DNA of 64,000 bases from Shewanella piezotolerans WP3 (GCF_000014885.1 NC_011566.1:806001-870000); one strand, 5' to 3'; numbered from the stretch's first letter, positions 9,504-18,688 are shown. A program made the numbers and translations. The notes: a model not told the origin generated them from the sequence alone.

Positions 9504-10772
9504 TTAATTAAAAATACCTTTAATCATGAAGAAGAACATGATTGAAAGTGCAGCACCTGCAGGTAGGGTTACAACCCAAGACACTACAATGTTGCGCACA
9601 ACACCAATATTAATTGCAGCAATACCACGTGCCATTCCGACACCTAACACTGCGCCAACTAAGGTTTGTGTGGTCGAAATTGGTAGGCCAGTTCCCGATG
9701 CGATAACGACGGTAGATGCAGCAGCAAGCTCTGCAGCAAAACCGCGACTTGGTGTTAAGTGGGTAATGTTCTTACCGATGGTTTGCATTACACGCTTACC
9801 AAATATGGCTAAGCCTAGAACGATACCGACTGCACCAAGAGGTAGAATCCACCAAACCAGCGGTGCTTTACTGCTAATTTCGCCACCACTGTTAACAACA
9901 GAAACAACTGCTGCTAGCGGGCCAATAGCATTAGCTACGTCATTTGAACCGTGAGCAAAAGCCATACAACATGCTGTTACAACCATCAAGATAGCGAACA
10001 CTTTCTCAACGTTGCCAAACTGAGTTTGACGGTCTGCTTTGCTATCCATCTTTAAGCGCTTGATAGCTATCATGCCACCAACACCAACGAGTGCGGCAAT
10101 AACAAAAGCCAGTGTGTAAGCTTCTAGGCTACTGAAATGCAGACCTACATGCTTAAGACCTTTAGTGATAGTCACAAGTGACATCACAAAGCCAGCAAGT
10201 GCCATATAGAAAGGCACATAACGCTTAGCATTTTCTAACGGATTGTCAGTATTGAAGATGAGCTTCTGTACACTTTGGAATATCATAAAGGCAATAAAGC
10301 CCGATATTGCCGGTGTAACGACCCAAGAACCTACGATACCGCCAACTTTGCCCCATTCAACTGCTTCTGTACCCACACCGACCGCAGCGAAACCAACAAT
10401 GGCCCCAACAATAGAGTGAGTAGTTGAAACAGGCCAGCCAAGTGCAGAAGCTGCGATAAGCCACAGACCTGCAGCTAGCAAAGACGCTATCATGCCGTAA
10501 ACGAGCAGCTCAGGTTGCTCAATAAAGAATGTTGAGTCAATAATACCTTTACGAATCGTACTGGTGACTTCGCCACCTGCTAAATACGCACCTGCAAACT
10601 CAAAAATCATAGCGATAATGATCGCTTGTTTAATTGTAATCGCATTGGAACCTACAGAGGTTCCCATTGCATTGGCTACATCATTGGCGCCAATACCCCA
10701 TGCCATTAAAAAACCAAACAGAGCCGCTATGCCAATAAGCCATGGGCCGTTGGTGACTAATACATCAACCAT
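9504..10772 (-). CDS. pit: PiT-family inorganic phosphate transporter
   Basis: This is an inner-membrane, low-affinity phosphate (metal-phosphate/H+) permease. The 422-residue protein has about ten membrane helices and the two family signature repeats: GANDVANAMGTSVGSNA in the N-terminal half and GSNDVANAIGPLAA in the C-terminal half. The second repeat also has TGLPISTTQTLVGAV, echoing GWPVSTTHSIVGAIVG. It follows a DUF47/PhoU-like gene by 24 bp, a conserved pairing in which the DUF47 protein modulates the transporter. The phosphate specificity is inferred from this context. Confidence 0.93.
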   Translation of the reverse strand: MVDVLVTNGPWLIGIAALFGFLMAWGIGANDVANAMGTSVGSNAITIKQAIIIAMIFEFAGAYLAGGEVTSTIRKGIIDSTFFIEQPELLVYGMIASLLAAGLWLIAASALGWPVSTTHSIVGAIVGFAAVGVGTEAVEWGKVGGIVGSWVVTPAISGFIAFMIFQSVQKLIFNTDNPLENAKRYVPFYMALAGFVMSLVTITKGLKHVGLHFSSLEAYTLAFVIAALVGVGGMIAIKRLKMDSKADRQTQFGNVEKVFAILMVVTACCMAFAHGSNDVANAIGPLAAVVSVVNSGGEISSKAPLVWWILPLGAVGIVLGLAIFGKRVMQTIGKNITHLTPSRGFAAELAAASTVVIASGTGLPISTTQTLVGAVLGVGMARGIAAINIGVVRNIVVSWVVTLPAGAALSIMFFFMIKGIFN

Positions 10773-10796
10773 GTTATTACCTTGATAATCTTTTGA

Positions 10797-11477
10797 TTAG
10801 ACGCGAGCTAACATTAGCTCTAGGCGGGAACCGACTCGCTCGGCAAGATCTGCCAAGTCGCCAACCCACTCAATTATCTTGTAGAGGAACATTACATCTA
10901 CAGGGTTTAATTCAGATTCGATAGCAAAAAGCTGCCTACGGATCTTAATTTGTAAGTCATCAGTGTCATCTTCAATAGAATCAAGTTCACTGATCATTTT
11001 TGCCACAAGATCCACTTCACGGCCTCTAAAACCTGTTTCTAGTAGGTCATCGAGTTCGTTAATTGCTTCTTTTGACAAAGCGACGGCATCAAGACAGCGC
11101 TGCAAATAAGCAATAAAGGGTTCTTGGATTGCATGAGGGACAACAAGTTGACGGCCAATGATACGGCCGGAGATGTCTTTCGCTTTGTTAGCGATCTTAT
11201 CTTGCTGGGTTAGTAGCTCCAGTAAGTCAGTACGTTCGACTGGCATAAACAAACCACCGGGCAGAGTTAAGCGGATTTCACGTTTTAGTGAATCAGCTTC
11301 TTGCTCTGCAAAGCTTATTTGCTTGCGCAGTTGAACTGCTTTGTCCCAGTCACCTGAGGCAGTAGCTTCGAAAAATGGGACAAGAGTAGACGCACAGTCA
11401 TACACTTTGTCGATATGCTCTTGAAGAGGCTTAATTGGCGATTTTGCAAACACGCCCAAAATAGAGTTTACTGGCAT
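10797..11477 (-). CDS. DUF47 / PhoU-like phosphate transport regulator
   Basis: This 226-residue cytoplasmic helical protein is of the DUF47 (TIGR00153) family, related to PhoU. It starts with the characteristic FAKSPIKPLQEHI segment and is rich in acidic residues across predicted long helices, including repeated E/D-x-D-D clusters that could bind metal (SIEDDTDDLQ). It is the first gene of a two-gene operon with pit, 24 bp apart, and is thought to regulate that transporter. The upstream 230 bp are shared with the divergent CYTH/CHAD gene and must contain both promoters; I could not identify a clear Pho box. Confidence 0.9.
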   Translation of the reverse strand: MPVNSILGVFAKSPIKPLQEHIDKVYDCASTLVPFFEATASGDWDKAVQLRKQISFAEQEADSLKREIRLTLPGGLFMPVERTDLLELLTQQDKIANKAKDISGRIIGRQLVVPHAIQEPFIAYLQRCLDAVALSKEAINELDDLLETGFRGREVDLVAKMISELDSIEDDTDDLQIKIRRQLFAIESELNPVDVMFLYKIIEWVGDLADLAERVGSRLELMLARV

Positions 11478-11708
11478 TGCCGTTTACCTATTTAGGTTAT
11501 TCCAATATTGGAAAAAGCGGGCGCATGTTAACCCAAGCGGCCGCGTAAGAAAACTGTGTTTTGTATTTAACTAAACAGTTTTTTATTCTAACGAGTTATA
11601 TCTTAACTGCAAAGCGAATCCTACGGCGTTTTTATTACAAAAATATTACACTGTGTAGATTTAGTGACAGATTGATTAAATTTTGATGACAAGGCGAAAA
11701 ATAGAGAG

Positions 11709-13196
11709 ATGGAAGCTGAGATTGAACTCAAACTTTTCTTTAACGAGAATCAAAAAGAAAACCTTATAAATCTGTTGGATAGGGTACCTAACTCAGATGC
11801 CAAAGGTCGTGAAAAATTGACTAATGGTTATTTTGAAACTCCTGAATTGACTTTACGGCAGTGGGACATGGGTTTACGTGTTCGCGGTATAAATAATCAC
11901 CGAGAGCAAACCATTAAGACTGCAGGTAAGGTTGTAGGCGGCATTCATTCCCGACCTGAATTTAATGTTGATATTGATCACGACTTTCCTAAATTAAATT
12001 TGTTTCCGGATAAAATTTGGCCTGAGGGCGCTGATATTGATCGAGTGCAGTCAAATTTAGACTGTCTGTTTCATACTGATTTTTTCCGGCAAAAGTGGCA
12101 TATTTATGTTGAAGATAGTTTAGTTGAGGTCGCTTTAGATATCGGCCATATTTGTGTGGCTGATCGCTCTGAGCCAATTTGTGAATTAGAATTTGAATTA
12201 CTTGCCGGTGACACAGATGCTTTGCTGGTGCTTGCTGGCATCGTTAGCCGAGAGATCCCGGTGAGATTAGGTAAAGCGAGTAAGGCGCAGCGTGGTTATC
12301 AATTAGCTGCACAGGCAAGTGCATTTAATTTAGAAGTGTTAGATTTTATTGCGCTTAAGCCTGAACAAAATCTTAAACAGGTCGCTATCAACCTACTTGA
12401 AGTCGGATTAGATAGGTGGCAACAGCTTGAAGCCATGATTTTGGATGTAGCACTTAATCCTGTGGAATTACCAATGCTGTGCTACCGATTAAGAGCTTGC
12501 ATTCGTTTGCTTCGAAGTACTTTATCGCAATTTGCTTTGTTAGCGGATGATTTTGAACAGGACTTTGATTGCATTGAGCAAAGGCTAAGCTTTATAGAAG
12601 AGTCTCTGAGCCTGTATTCGATATTGGAGAAAGACGGCTCCCTAATCACTAAGTTGCCAATGTCAGATGCGCTTATGGATATTGCTCATGCAAAATTGCA
12701 GCAACTCGATATATCTGATCAGTTTGTCAATTTATTGGATGATATTTGTTACGGCAGGCTGCAGGTGCACCTTGTTGAGCTATTGATGCAAATTAGCAAT
12801 GGCAGCGTTGTAATAGATAAAGATTTAGGACTAAGAGAGTTTGCTGATAAGTTGCAAGAAAAGTCATGGCAAAAGATTTTGGAAGTGATGCCTATAGATC
12901 ACGACTTAAGTAGTCACGATTATTTGGCTGTGGCAAAAGCGCTAGATAACAGCATGTTTGTTGGGGTGGCTTATGGTGAGCTTTACTCAAACAAGTCGCG
13001 AGATCAATTTAGAACACCTTGGCAAGATCTTGCTTTAGGCATAAGAACCTTAGCTGCTTACCGCCAATTAAAACAGATTAGTGAATTAGCTTATGTTGAT
13101 ATTAGTGATTGGCTAGAAAATAAAGAATTAAGTTTGGTACAAGCGATGGAACTATCTCGCCGCAGTGCGATGAAAAATGAGCCTTATTGGCGCTAA
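11709..13196 (+). CDS. CYTH and CHAD domain protein (YgiF-like inorganic triphosphatase)
   Basis: This 495-residue protein has an N-terminal CYTH triphosphate-tunnel domain (about 1-200) that opens with the diagnostic E-x-E-x-K motif (EIELK). Further tunnel residues are visible (GLRVRG, EQTIKTAG and CELEFELL). A helical CHAD domain (about 215-490), expected to bind polyphosphate, follows. E. coli YgiF with this architecture hydrolyses tripolyphosphate. Its position divergent from the DUF47-pit phosphate operon fits a role in phosphate or polyphosphate handling. The downstream side holds a short inverted-repeat element and then a terminator. Confidence 0.9.
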   Translation: MEAEIELKLFFNENQKENLINLLDRVPNSDAKGREKLTNGYFETPELTLRQWDMGLRVRGINNHREQTIKTAGKVVGGIHSRPEFNVDIDHDFPKLNLFPDKIWPEGADIDRVQSNLDCLFHTDFFRQKWHIYVEDSLVEVALDIGHICVADRSEPICELEFELLAGDTDALLVLAGIVSREIPVRLGKASKAQRGYQLAAQASAFNLEVLDFIALKPEQNLKQVAINLLEVGLDRWQQLEAMILDVALNPVELPMLCYRLRACIRLLRSTLSQFALLADDFEQDFDCIEQRLSFIEESLSLYSILEKDGSLITKLPMSDALMDIAHAKLQQLDISDQFVNLLDDICYGRLQVHLVELLMQISNGSVVIDKDLGLREFADKLQEKSWQKILEVMPIDHDLSSHDYLAVAKALDNSMFVGVAYGELYSNKSRDQFRTPWQDLALGIRTLAAYRQLKQISELAYVDISDWLENKELSLVQAMELSRRSAMKNEPYWR

Positions 13197-13206
13197 GCGT
13201 GCGTTA

Positions 13207-13270
13207 TACCAATCAGTATAAAGATTTGATCGCTCAGCGAGAGTAGATCAACTTCTTATACTGATTGGTA
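13207..13270. repeat. MITE-like element, family B, minimal copy (64 bp)
   Basis: The element starts TACCAATCAGTATAA and ends with the inverted counterpart TTATACTGATTGGTA. It is flanked by TTA on both sides (13204-13206 and 13271-13273). It consists of little more than the two terminal repeats. It has relatives at 31365, 48437 and 57124. Confidence 0.8.
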
Positions 13271-13292
13271 TTAGAGATAGCTGAAAACAGAC

Positions 13293-13314
13293 GCCCACTT
13301 TAAAGTGGGCATTT
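13293..13314 (+). terminator. Intrinsic terminator after the CYTH/CHAD gene
   Basis: GCCCACTT and AAGTGGGC form a perfect stem with a short loop, followed by ATTTTAAT. It lies downstream of the inserted family B element, which separates it from the stop codon. Confidence 0.75.
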
Positions 13315-13488
13315 TAATACCTAAAATCAATCAGGTTTGAAAGCAAAGGGTTGATATTGTGTTTTGGAAAACTGATTGAATGCATGCCCATGTGACCATA
13401 GTATCCCCTTAAGGGGTTAAAGCCAGCTGGGACGAAGATTCCATCAAAGACCGCAATCCTGCACGCAATGATATAATGTAAAGAGTTA

Positions 13489-13816
13489 TACCAATTGCAT
13501 TAAGTATTTGACCATTTCAGAGCCCCTCAGCCTTTTCAATTCAAAGCGCATTGGTAAAGAAATGGTTATTCCCTTTTAAGCCAATGCAAAGCAGAAGTGG
13601 AAAGACTGAAGGGCTCACGTAGTGCGGCTGAGGTTAAACAAAATTGGCAAAACGCTGTATGCTTCGCTATGGGATTTGGATATACGACTAAATGGATTTA
13701 GGAGGTAGAGCGAAGCAGGATGCCAGAGCCGAGAATAACTATTAGCTCAAATTCCACTACTTGCCTACAACGTTTTGAATTCCCGCTGAATGGTCAAACT
13801 TTTAATGCAATTGGTA
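13489..13816. repeat. MITE-like element, family A, long copy (328 bp)
   Basis: The left end TACCAATTGCATTAAGTATT and the right end, inverted TACCAATTGCATTAAAAGTT, form terminal repeats of about 26 bp. TTA flanks both sides (13486-13488, 13817-13819); the right TTA is also the complement of the K+ channel stop codon. It is nearly identical to the copy at 25666-25943, except for about 50 extra bases around 13672-13720. No convincing ORF is present. Confidence 0.85.
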
Positions 13817-14608
13817 TTAGTCTTTTTTATTGATTGACTTCTTCAGCTCTGCTATTTCGTTTAACAGCATCTGTTGATTCGCTTCCATACGAGCAAGGCT
13901 ATTATGCAACTCGGAGCGGATCTCCTCGCTATGAGTTTCTAGCTTTTCTGATTCATCAGGTGAGACAAAGACTGATGCCATATAACCAGAAATCACACCA
14001 AAAAAGCTGACGCCACAAACAATAACCACACCACCGATAATGTGTCCTGCAGTCGTGACAGGATAATAGTCGCCATAACCCACCGTTGATATGGTGACTA
14101 GTGCCCACCAAATAGCATCTTCAGCGGTTTCTATATTAGCGCCTTCAACGCCACTCTCGACAATAAGCACTAGGACTGATGCGAAAGTTAAAATGGTAAT
14201 TAGCGCAACCAGTAAGCTTGCTAGAGTGGCTTGGCGACGCTGCTTGATCATCGGAACAATCAAAGAGCGAGTCATACGGAGTAGTCTTACAACGCGGAGG
14301 ATCTGAAATAGTCGCGCCATCCTAAGGGCTTCAATTGCAGGAATACTGGCAATTAAATCTATCCAGTGGTGCTTAAAGTAGAACATTTTTTCGTCTGCTT
14401 TGAATAAGCCATAGAAAAAGTGCGACATAAAGATAAGGCAAATACTGGTATCAATAAAGAAAAGTAAACGCCTAGTCTCACCGTCAAGTCCACCAAATGT
14501 AAGTACTAGTACTACAACCACAGAAAGCAACGACAAAAGCATCATTGCTAGTTGGAAAGGTGTTGGTGGCGTTTCTGGTTGTATTAGCCAGCGCTTCTCT
14601 GTGGTCAT
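13817..14608 (-). CDS. Voltage-gated-type K+ channel (six membrane helices)
   Basis: This 263-residue ion channel of the Kv-like superfamily has four N-terminal helices. These include an arginine-rich S4 voltage-sensor-like segment (FQILRVVRLLRMTRSL, about 100-116). The pore follows, with selectivity filter TVGYGD (about 173) between S5 and S6, and then a cytoplasmic coiled-coil tail (about 220-263). It sits on the same strand as, and downstream of, the PspA/DUF350 envelope cluster, so a functional link through membrane potential is conceivable but not shown. The stop codon coincides with the right target duplication of a family A element, so the original 3' end of the gene may have been altered. 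Confidence 0.9.
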   Translation of the reverse strand: MTTEKRWLIQPETPPTPFQLAMMLLSLLSVVVVLVLTFGGLDGETRRLLFFIDTSICLIFMSHFFYGLFKADEKMFYFKHHWIDLIASIPAIEALRMARLFQILRVVRLLRMTRSLIVPMIKQRRQATLASLLVALITILTFASVLVLIVESGVEGANIETAEDAIWWALVTISTVGYGDYYPVTTAGHIIGGVVIVCGVSFFGVISGYMASVFVSPDESEKLETHSEEIRSELHNSLARMEANQQMLLNEIAELKKSINKKD

Positions 14609-14658
14609 TTTTCGATCCGTCGTTATTGCTACGCAGTCCCTTAAAGGATTAAGCGAAG

Positions 14659-14988
14659 TTAATTGTCTGTACTAAATTGAACTAAATCATCTAAAACGTG
14701 CTTCTTAATCTCTAGCTGCTGCTCCGCAGTTAAGTTGTACTTTTCAGCGAGTAACGCATAGTCTTCGGCACTTAAAGACACTGTAAGGCGAGGGCGTTTT
14801 GGGCGCTTTGTTACGGTTAAACCAAGAATATCTCTGATTTGATCGGATGGGCTAACACCCGCATCAAGCGCGGCTTTACGAATGGCATATTGAAATTTCT
14901 CATCCAAATCAAAGGCTATTTGGGTTGCCTTAGCGGCTTTTTGGTTTTGTTGCCATTGTTCAGGCAAGGTGTTTTTTTGCTTGCTCAT
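14659..14988 (-). CDS. Conserved small protein, possible ribbon-helix-helix-like
   Basis: This 109-residue, soluble, highly charged protein is not assigned to a family. The segment FDLDEKFQYAIRKAALDAGVSPSDQIRDILGL looks like an RHH or arc-type helix pair preceded by a short strand, and a second similar pattern follows (RLTVSLSAEDYALLAEKY). Two repeats of strand-helix-helix suggest DNA or protein binding, but this is only a shape argument. It lies 50 bp upstream of the K+ channel gene on the same strand, so the two may be cotranscribed. It is separated from the yjf-like cluster by a strong terminator. Confidence 0.65.
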   Translation of the reverse strand: MSKQKNTLPEQWQQNQKAAKATQIAFDLDEKFQYAIRKAALDAGVSPSDQIRDILGLTVTKRPKRPRLTVSLSAEDYALLAEKYNLTAEQQLEIKKHVLDDLVQFSTDN

Positions 14989-15058
14989 GCGTAAGGTATT
15001 ACCTTTCCATTGGTTCTGCTTTATCAGTTTATGCTATCACTCATAGACCCAGAAATAA

Positions 15059-15092
15059 AAAAGGTTCTAAACCTTTAAGTTTAGAACCTTTT
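15059..15092 (-). terminator. Intrinsic terminator closing the yjf-like operon
   Basis: AAAAGGTTCTAAAC and GTTTAGAACCTTTT form a 14-bp stem with a 6-base loop. A T-rich tail follows on the minus strand. It lies 2 bp after the DUF2491 stop codon. Confidence 0.92.
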
Positions 15093-15094
15093 AT

Positions 15095-15748
15095 TTATTC
15101 ACCTGGCCAGTAGTCTCGAATATCAGACAAAGGACGATAAAGTGTCAACATGACATCTGTTTCGCCACCATCATAGACCTCGATATCAATAGCTTTATCT
15201 TCATCATCATCCAATAATTGGTATGATTCAAAAGGATCGCCTGTGGCACCATCTGCATCTTGAGATGGCTTTTTACCGCGATAATCTTGACGGTGAAAAT
15301 AACCAAAACCAGCAAAACTTACTTGATGATATTGCGGTGATAACCATTGCTCAAACTCTGGAGATAGTTCAGCTGATAACTCTTTGGTTGTTAGCTCTGC
15401 TTTACCTGGCTCTTCAAAAATGGCGCTAAATTGCTCCAAATCGAAAAGCTGATCCACCAAACCGCGGTTAACCTTAATCGACAAGGCTAGGTAGGTTTCA
15501 TCATCTTCATCGAGTCCTAGGAAGATGGTGTCGCTACCATGACCTTTAAGCACCCATTCAGTTTGTTGTTTGCGTTCATACTCATAGGTATTGACCGCTT
15601 CAACTCGCAGTTGCTGACCCCGCAGTTGCGGTGGCAGCGCAAAGCTATCATCAAGGGAGATCATGTCTCCCTTATTTAACTTTGATGGGTGATCGAGTTG
15701 ACGTTTAGGTTCCTCTTTCTTGCCAAATAGGCTACTTAGAAATCCCAC
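15095..15748 (-). CDS. DUF2491 family protein (YjfK-like)
   Basis: This 217-residue acidic soluble protein matches the YjfK/DUF2491 family by its N-terminal GFLSSLFGKK segment, the central LDEDDETYLALSIK and the C-terminal LYRPLSDIRDYWPG block. The biochemical role is unknown. It is the last gene of the DUF2170-PspA-DUF2491 operon (12 bp after pspA), the same order as E. coli yjfI-yjfJ-yjfK. Conserved linkage to PspA suggests it acts with the membrane-remodelling protein. Confidence 0.85.
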   Translation of the reverse strand: MGFLSSLFGKKEEPKRQLDHPSKLNKGDMISLDDSFALPPQLRGQQLRVEAVNTYEYERKQQTEWVLKGHGSDTIFLGLDEDDETYLALSIKVNRGLVDQLFDLEQFSAIFEEPGKAELTTKELSAELSPEFEQWLSPQYHQVSFAGFGYFHRQDYRGKKPSQDADGATGDPFESYQLLDDDEDKAIDIEVYDGGETDVMLTLYRPLSDIRDYWPGE

Positions 15749-15759
15749 GTCACTCTCCT

Positions 15760-16449
15760 TTAGCCTTTACGGGCTTTAATGCGATCAAGTACGGCGTTAG
15801 CGTTAGACTTCTGCTCACCAATACCAGCTTCTGCAAGCTTATCATGCAAGGCTTTATCGCTGTTTTCTTCCGCTAATGTCTCAGAGGCTTTCAGGCGGTC
15901 GTCAAATGATTGCTGACGAGCCTTGATACGCTCTAATGAATCTTTAGCATTAAGCAGTTTTGAGTTACTGCCTGCAAATGAATCAGTAATAGTTGCTGTG
16001 GCTTTTTGCACGCTTTCAGTGGTTTTAACCATAGTTAGCTGGCGCTGGTAATCAGTGACTTGGCGTTCAGTTTTACGCACTAGCTCTTTTAAGCGAGTGG
16101 CATGTGCGCTGAAGCTTTCATTCGCAGACTGCTGGTCATTTAGCTCTTGATCTAGTTCAGCGATCTTCTCAGCCACTTCCAGGGCCAATGCTTCGTTACC
16201 TTTTTCAAGTGCTTGTGCTACGTAGCCTTCATGTTCAGCTACAGCACGCTTTAAGCGGTCAACTTCACGGCTGGCTTGCATCTCTTTAGCCATCACTTCA
16301 GTTAGGTCGCGTTTTGCTTTGGTTAGGTGCTTCTCTGCATCACGGATCTCTTGTTCAAAAATACGTGTTGAGTTAGCGTCTACAATACCTTGGCCAACTT
16401 CAGTTGCGCCACCACGAAAAGCAGTAAGAATTTTGTTTAGAATGCCCAT
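15760..16449 (-). CDS. PspA/IM30 family protein (YjfJ-like)
   Basis: This 229-residue protein is almost entirely helical coiled coil. Its N-terminus is MGILNKILTAFRGGATEVGQ, and the protein continues with Glu/Gln-rich helices typical of PspA, Vipp1 and ESCRT-III-like proteins. Such proteins polymerise on the inner face of the cytoplasmic membrane and protect it under stress. This paralogue resembles YjfJ rather than the classical PspA of a pspABC operon, because it is embedded between DUF2170 and DUF2491 genes (12 bp gaps). Expression is probably driven from the operator-containing promoter upstream of the DUF2170 gene. Confidence 0.88.
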   Translation of the reverse strand: MGILNKILTAFRGGATEVGQGIVDANSTRIFEQEIRDAEKHLTKAKRDLTEVMAKEMQASREVDRLKRAVAEHEGYVAQALEKGNEALALEVAEKIAELDQELNDQQSANESFSAHATRLKELVRKTERQVTDYQRQLTMVKTTESVQKATATITDSFAGSNSKLLNAKDSLERIKARQQSFDDRLKASETLAEENSDKALHDKLAEAGIGEQKSNANAVLDRIKARKG

Positions 16450-16461
16450 AATGAGGCTCCT

Positions 16462-16875
16462 TTATTTAAGGTAGTCGACGAGTTCGTCGATAACTTCAAG
16501 ACAGTTGTCAGATAGAACAGACAGTTCTTGCTCTATCTCTTCCATGCTCGATTGCACAGATAGTGCGCCGTAAACCACATACTTGTCATCGATCTTTGCA
16601 AATGACGAAAGTGGCATTGGGATGTTGAGTTCTAACATGGTCTCAAACATCTCACTACGACGCTCTTGATTCACTTCATCCTCGCCCCATAAATAGCTGA
16701 TGCAAAGGATTTGGTTGTCCGTAACCGATACGAATACGGGGATCTCTTCTCGGTCAACAACGTTAACCTGTAAGACTTCCACGTCGCCATCAATTGGATA
16801 ACAATCAAATTGAAAGCCAGTGTGGCTATTGTCGCCAAGTTCATTTAGATGGTTGGCAATGTTGTGGATATTCAT
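16462..16875 (-). CDS. DUF2170 family protein (YjfI-like)
   Basis: This 137-residue acidic cytoplasmic protein matches the YjfI/DUF2170 family (HNIANHLNELGD at the start, then alternating strands and a helical C-terminus ending VIDELVDYLK). I placed the start at the ATG at 16875, because GAGG lies about 6 bp upstream. The longer open frame, including two ATGs, runs through an operator palindrome and the promoter. It is the first gene of the yjfIJK-like operon, 12 bp before pspA. Function is unknown; YbjN/secretion-chaperone-like folds are one possibility. Confidence 0.85.
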   Translation of the reverse strand: MNIHNIANHLNELGDNSHTGFQFDCYPIDGDVEVLQVNVVDREEIPVFVSVTDNQILCISYLWGEDEVNQERRSEMFETMLELNIPMPLSSFAKIDDKYVVYGALSVQSSMEEIEQELSVLSDNCLEVIDELVDYLK

Positions 16876-16888
16876 ATTTGTCCTCATT

Positions 16889-16937
16889 GACATATTATGT
16901 CTGCGATTAAAGATACCACTGCGACATAATATGTCAA
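16889..16937 (-). promoter_or_regulatory. Promoter with two identical operator palindromes for the DUF2170-PspA-DUF2491 operon
   Basis: The minus strand holds -35 TTGACA (16932-16937) and -10 TATCTT (16910-16915), separated by 16 bp. The 13-bp palindrome GACATA-A/T-TATGTC occurs twice: at 16923-16935, overlapping the -35, and at 16889-16901, downstream of the -10. The centres are 34 bp apart. This is the geometry of a repressor-controlled promoter. The same palindrome covers the -35 of the promoter at 20907-20935. I cannot name the regulator. Confidence 0.75.
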
Positions 16938-16966
16938 GCGCTATCTTCACTGTTTAAAAATAAACC

Positions 16967-18688
16967 TTACTGATTTTCTAGCCAAGCCTGCTGATGGTAC
17001 TGATACAGCTGGCTTGAGCCTAAGGTATTGGGTTTAATTGCTTGCTTGTCGATATAAAAATTACCTGGAAATGCAAAAGCAGCATGCATCAGCTCAGGGG
17101 TAAACCAAGCATCCGCTATGGGCAGTTGCTGTATCTCATTTAGCCTAGATTTTGCGCTTTTGCCACTTAAGGTAGCAATAGTCCAACCCCATTCGCCAAA
17201 ACTTGGCACATTATGATGGTATTGGTCGACGTTAAAACCGGCTAATTCCAAAGTATTGCCGACAGAGATAAATGCATTTGGTGCATGATACGGCGATGTC
17301 GACTGTACCGTTAAGGCAGCATCACGACTCATAAGTTCCTTCAGCTTTAAATAGAAAGCGTCAGAATAAAGCTTATTAAGATCAGGGTGACTAGGGTCGG
17401 GTAAGTCGACAATTATCGCGTCGAACTTCTCCTCGTTCTTAAGCAGCTTATCGACGCCATTAAATGCATCATCAAAAATCAATCTTACTCTCGGATCATT
17501 TAGCGAGTCTTTATTAAGTGACATCAAGGCTTGGGATAGATGCGCTGGCATATCGGTATCTGGTTTTTTGAATAGCTTGACCAGCTCTTCATCTAAGTCC
17601 ATTAAGGTGACTTGTTTTGGCTGCCACTTAAGCACTTGAGTGAGCCCTAAACCATCTCCACCACCAATGATTAACACTTTGTCATGCCGGGCGCTGGCAG
17701 CCAATGTTGGATGCACTAAGAAAGAGTGATAGATATGCTCGTCACTGCTAGAAAACTGCAAGCGACCATTAATATAGAGCGAATGAACAGGGCCTAAACC
17801 ATTGCCGCGGAGTCGCTCTGTGAAAGTCAGCTGCTGAAAACGTGTCGCCTTGGCGTACACCACATTGTCTTTATAGAGCAGATTATTAAAGCTTTGTTCC
17901 CAAGTAGGGCCATGCAGTGCCAACAAAATGAGTATACCTGTGGCCGCTATATGTCCAGCTAGCAGAATTTTTACGTGGCGGATCTGTGCCCAAAAGCGCC
18001 AGATAAACAGTAAACCCGCGAGTAGGTTAAAACTAGCGGTTAACGCTGCGGCTAATTGGATATCAATGGCGAGCATAAACATCACCCAGATAGCCGCACC
18101 AATGCCTGCTCCGATATAATCAGCGCCATAGATAGTGCCAGCGTTATGCATCAGGTGCGCTTCAGATAGTGCTTGACGAACTCGTGCAATGAGCGGGATC
18201 TCCATCCCAATCATTAAACCTAACAGTACGCCCCAAAAGTAGGGTAAGTACTCACTGAGCTTTTGTAAGGCGCCAATAAAGCCACCATCAGGCAGCTGAT
18301 CGCTGGGCAGGCCGAGCGTTTGAGCCACAATTAATGGCAGCTGCTGGCCGAAGCCAATGACAGCGGCAGTGATTAAAATGGCTAATGAGCCACATAGTGC
18401 AACAGTGAGCTCAAGTACGGCAAAGCCGGTAAAGGCACAACGGATTTTACGCGCAGCGAAAGCACCCACACCCATAGAGACAATCATCAGCCCGATCATG
18501 GTGTAAATAGCCGCTTCTAGCGCGCCAAGAATACGGCCTGCATAATGAGATAGCAGGTATTCGTAGATCAGGCCACAACCAGCAAGCACTGCCATTATTC
18601 CAAGCAGTAGTGCGTCATCAAACCAGCCAAGTTTGCCTGGTTTTGCAGTATTTGGAGCTAAGGTATCTATTTGAGGACTGTTTGGCAT
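16967..18688 (-). CDS. Membrane-fused polyamine aminopropyltransferase (spermidine synthase-like)
   Basis: This 573-residue fusion has about seven membrane helices in the N-terminal half (about 25-270), then a spermidine-synthase-type Rossmann domain. The domain has the cofactor motif LIIGGGDGLGLTQVLKW, the acidic LMDLDEELV and the catalytic-region IIVDLPDPSHP, followed by LYSDAFYLKL. Soluble enzymes of this fold transfer aminopropyl groups from decarboxylated S-adenosylmethionine to amines. The membrane part suggests a lipid-linked or membrane-proximal acceptor, which is inference. It lies between the DUF350 gene and the DUF2170 promoter and belongs to the envelope cluster. Membrane-fused homologues are often annotated simply as spermidine synthase, which may be inaccurate. 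Confidence 0.85.
   Translation of the reverse strand: MPNSPQIDTLAPNTAKPGKLGWFDDALLLGIMAVLAGCGLIYEYLLSHYAGRILGALEAAIYTMIGLMIVSMGVGAFAARKIRCAFTGFAVLELTVALCGSLAILITAAVIGFGQQLPLIVAQTLGLPSDQLPDGGFIGALQKLSEYLPYFWGVLLGLMIGMEIPLIARVRQALSEAHLMHNAGTIYGADYIGAGIGAAIWVMFMLAIDIQLAAALTASFNLLAGLLFIWRFWAQIRHVKILLAGHIAATGILILLALHGPTWEQSFNNLLYKDNVVYAKATRFQQLTFTERLRGNGLGPVHSLYINGRLQFSSSDEHIYHSFLVHPTLAASARHDKVLIIGGGDGLGLTQVLKWQPKQVTLMDLDEELVKLFKKPDTDMPAHLSQALMSLNKDSLNDPRVRLIFDDAFNGVDKLLKNEEKFDAIIVDLPDPSHPDLNKLYSDAFYLKLKELMSRDAALTVQSTSPYHAPNAFISVGNTLELAGFNVDQYHHNVPSFGEWGWTIATLSGKSAKSRLNEIQQLPIADAWFTPELMHAAFAFPGNFYIDKQAIKPNTLGSSQLYQYHQQAWLENQ

Noticed and set aside
9526..9954. Open frame of 142 codons opposite the pit gene
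   Set aside because: Antisense shadow of the conserved phosphate transporter; the Thr/Pro/Ala-rich composition mirrors membrane-helix codons.
11480..11708. Possible Pho box upstream of the DUF47-pit operon
   Set aside because: Two CTGTCA-like halves exist (near 11670-11690), but their spacing does not fit the standard 11-bp periodic Pho box.
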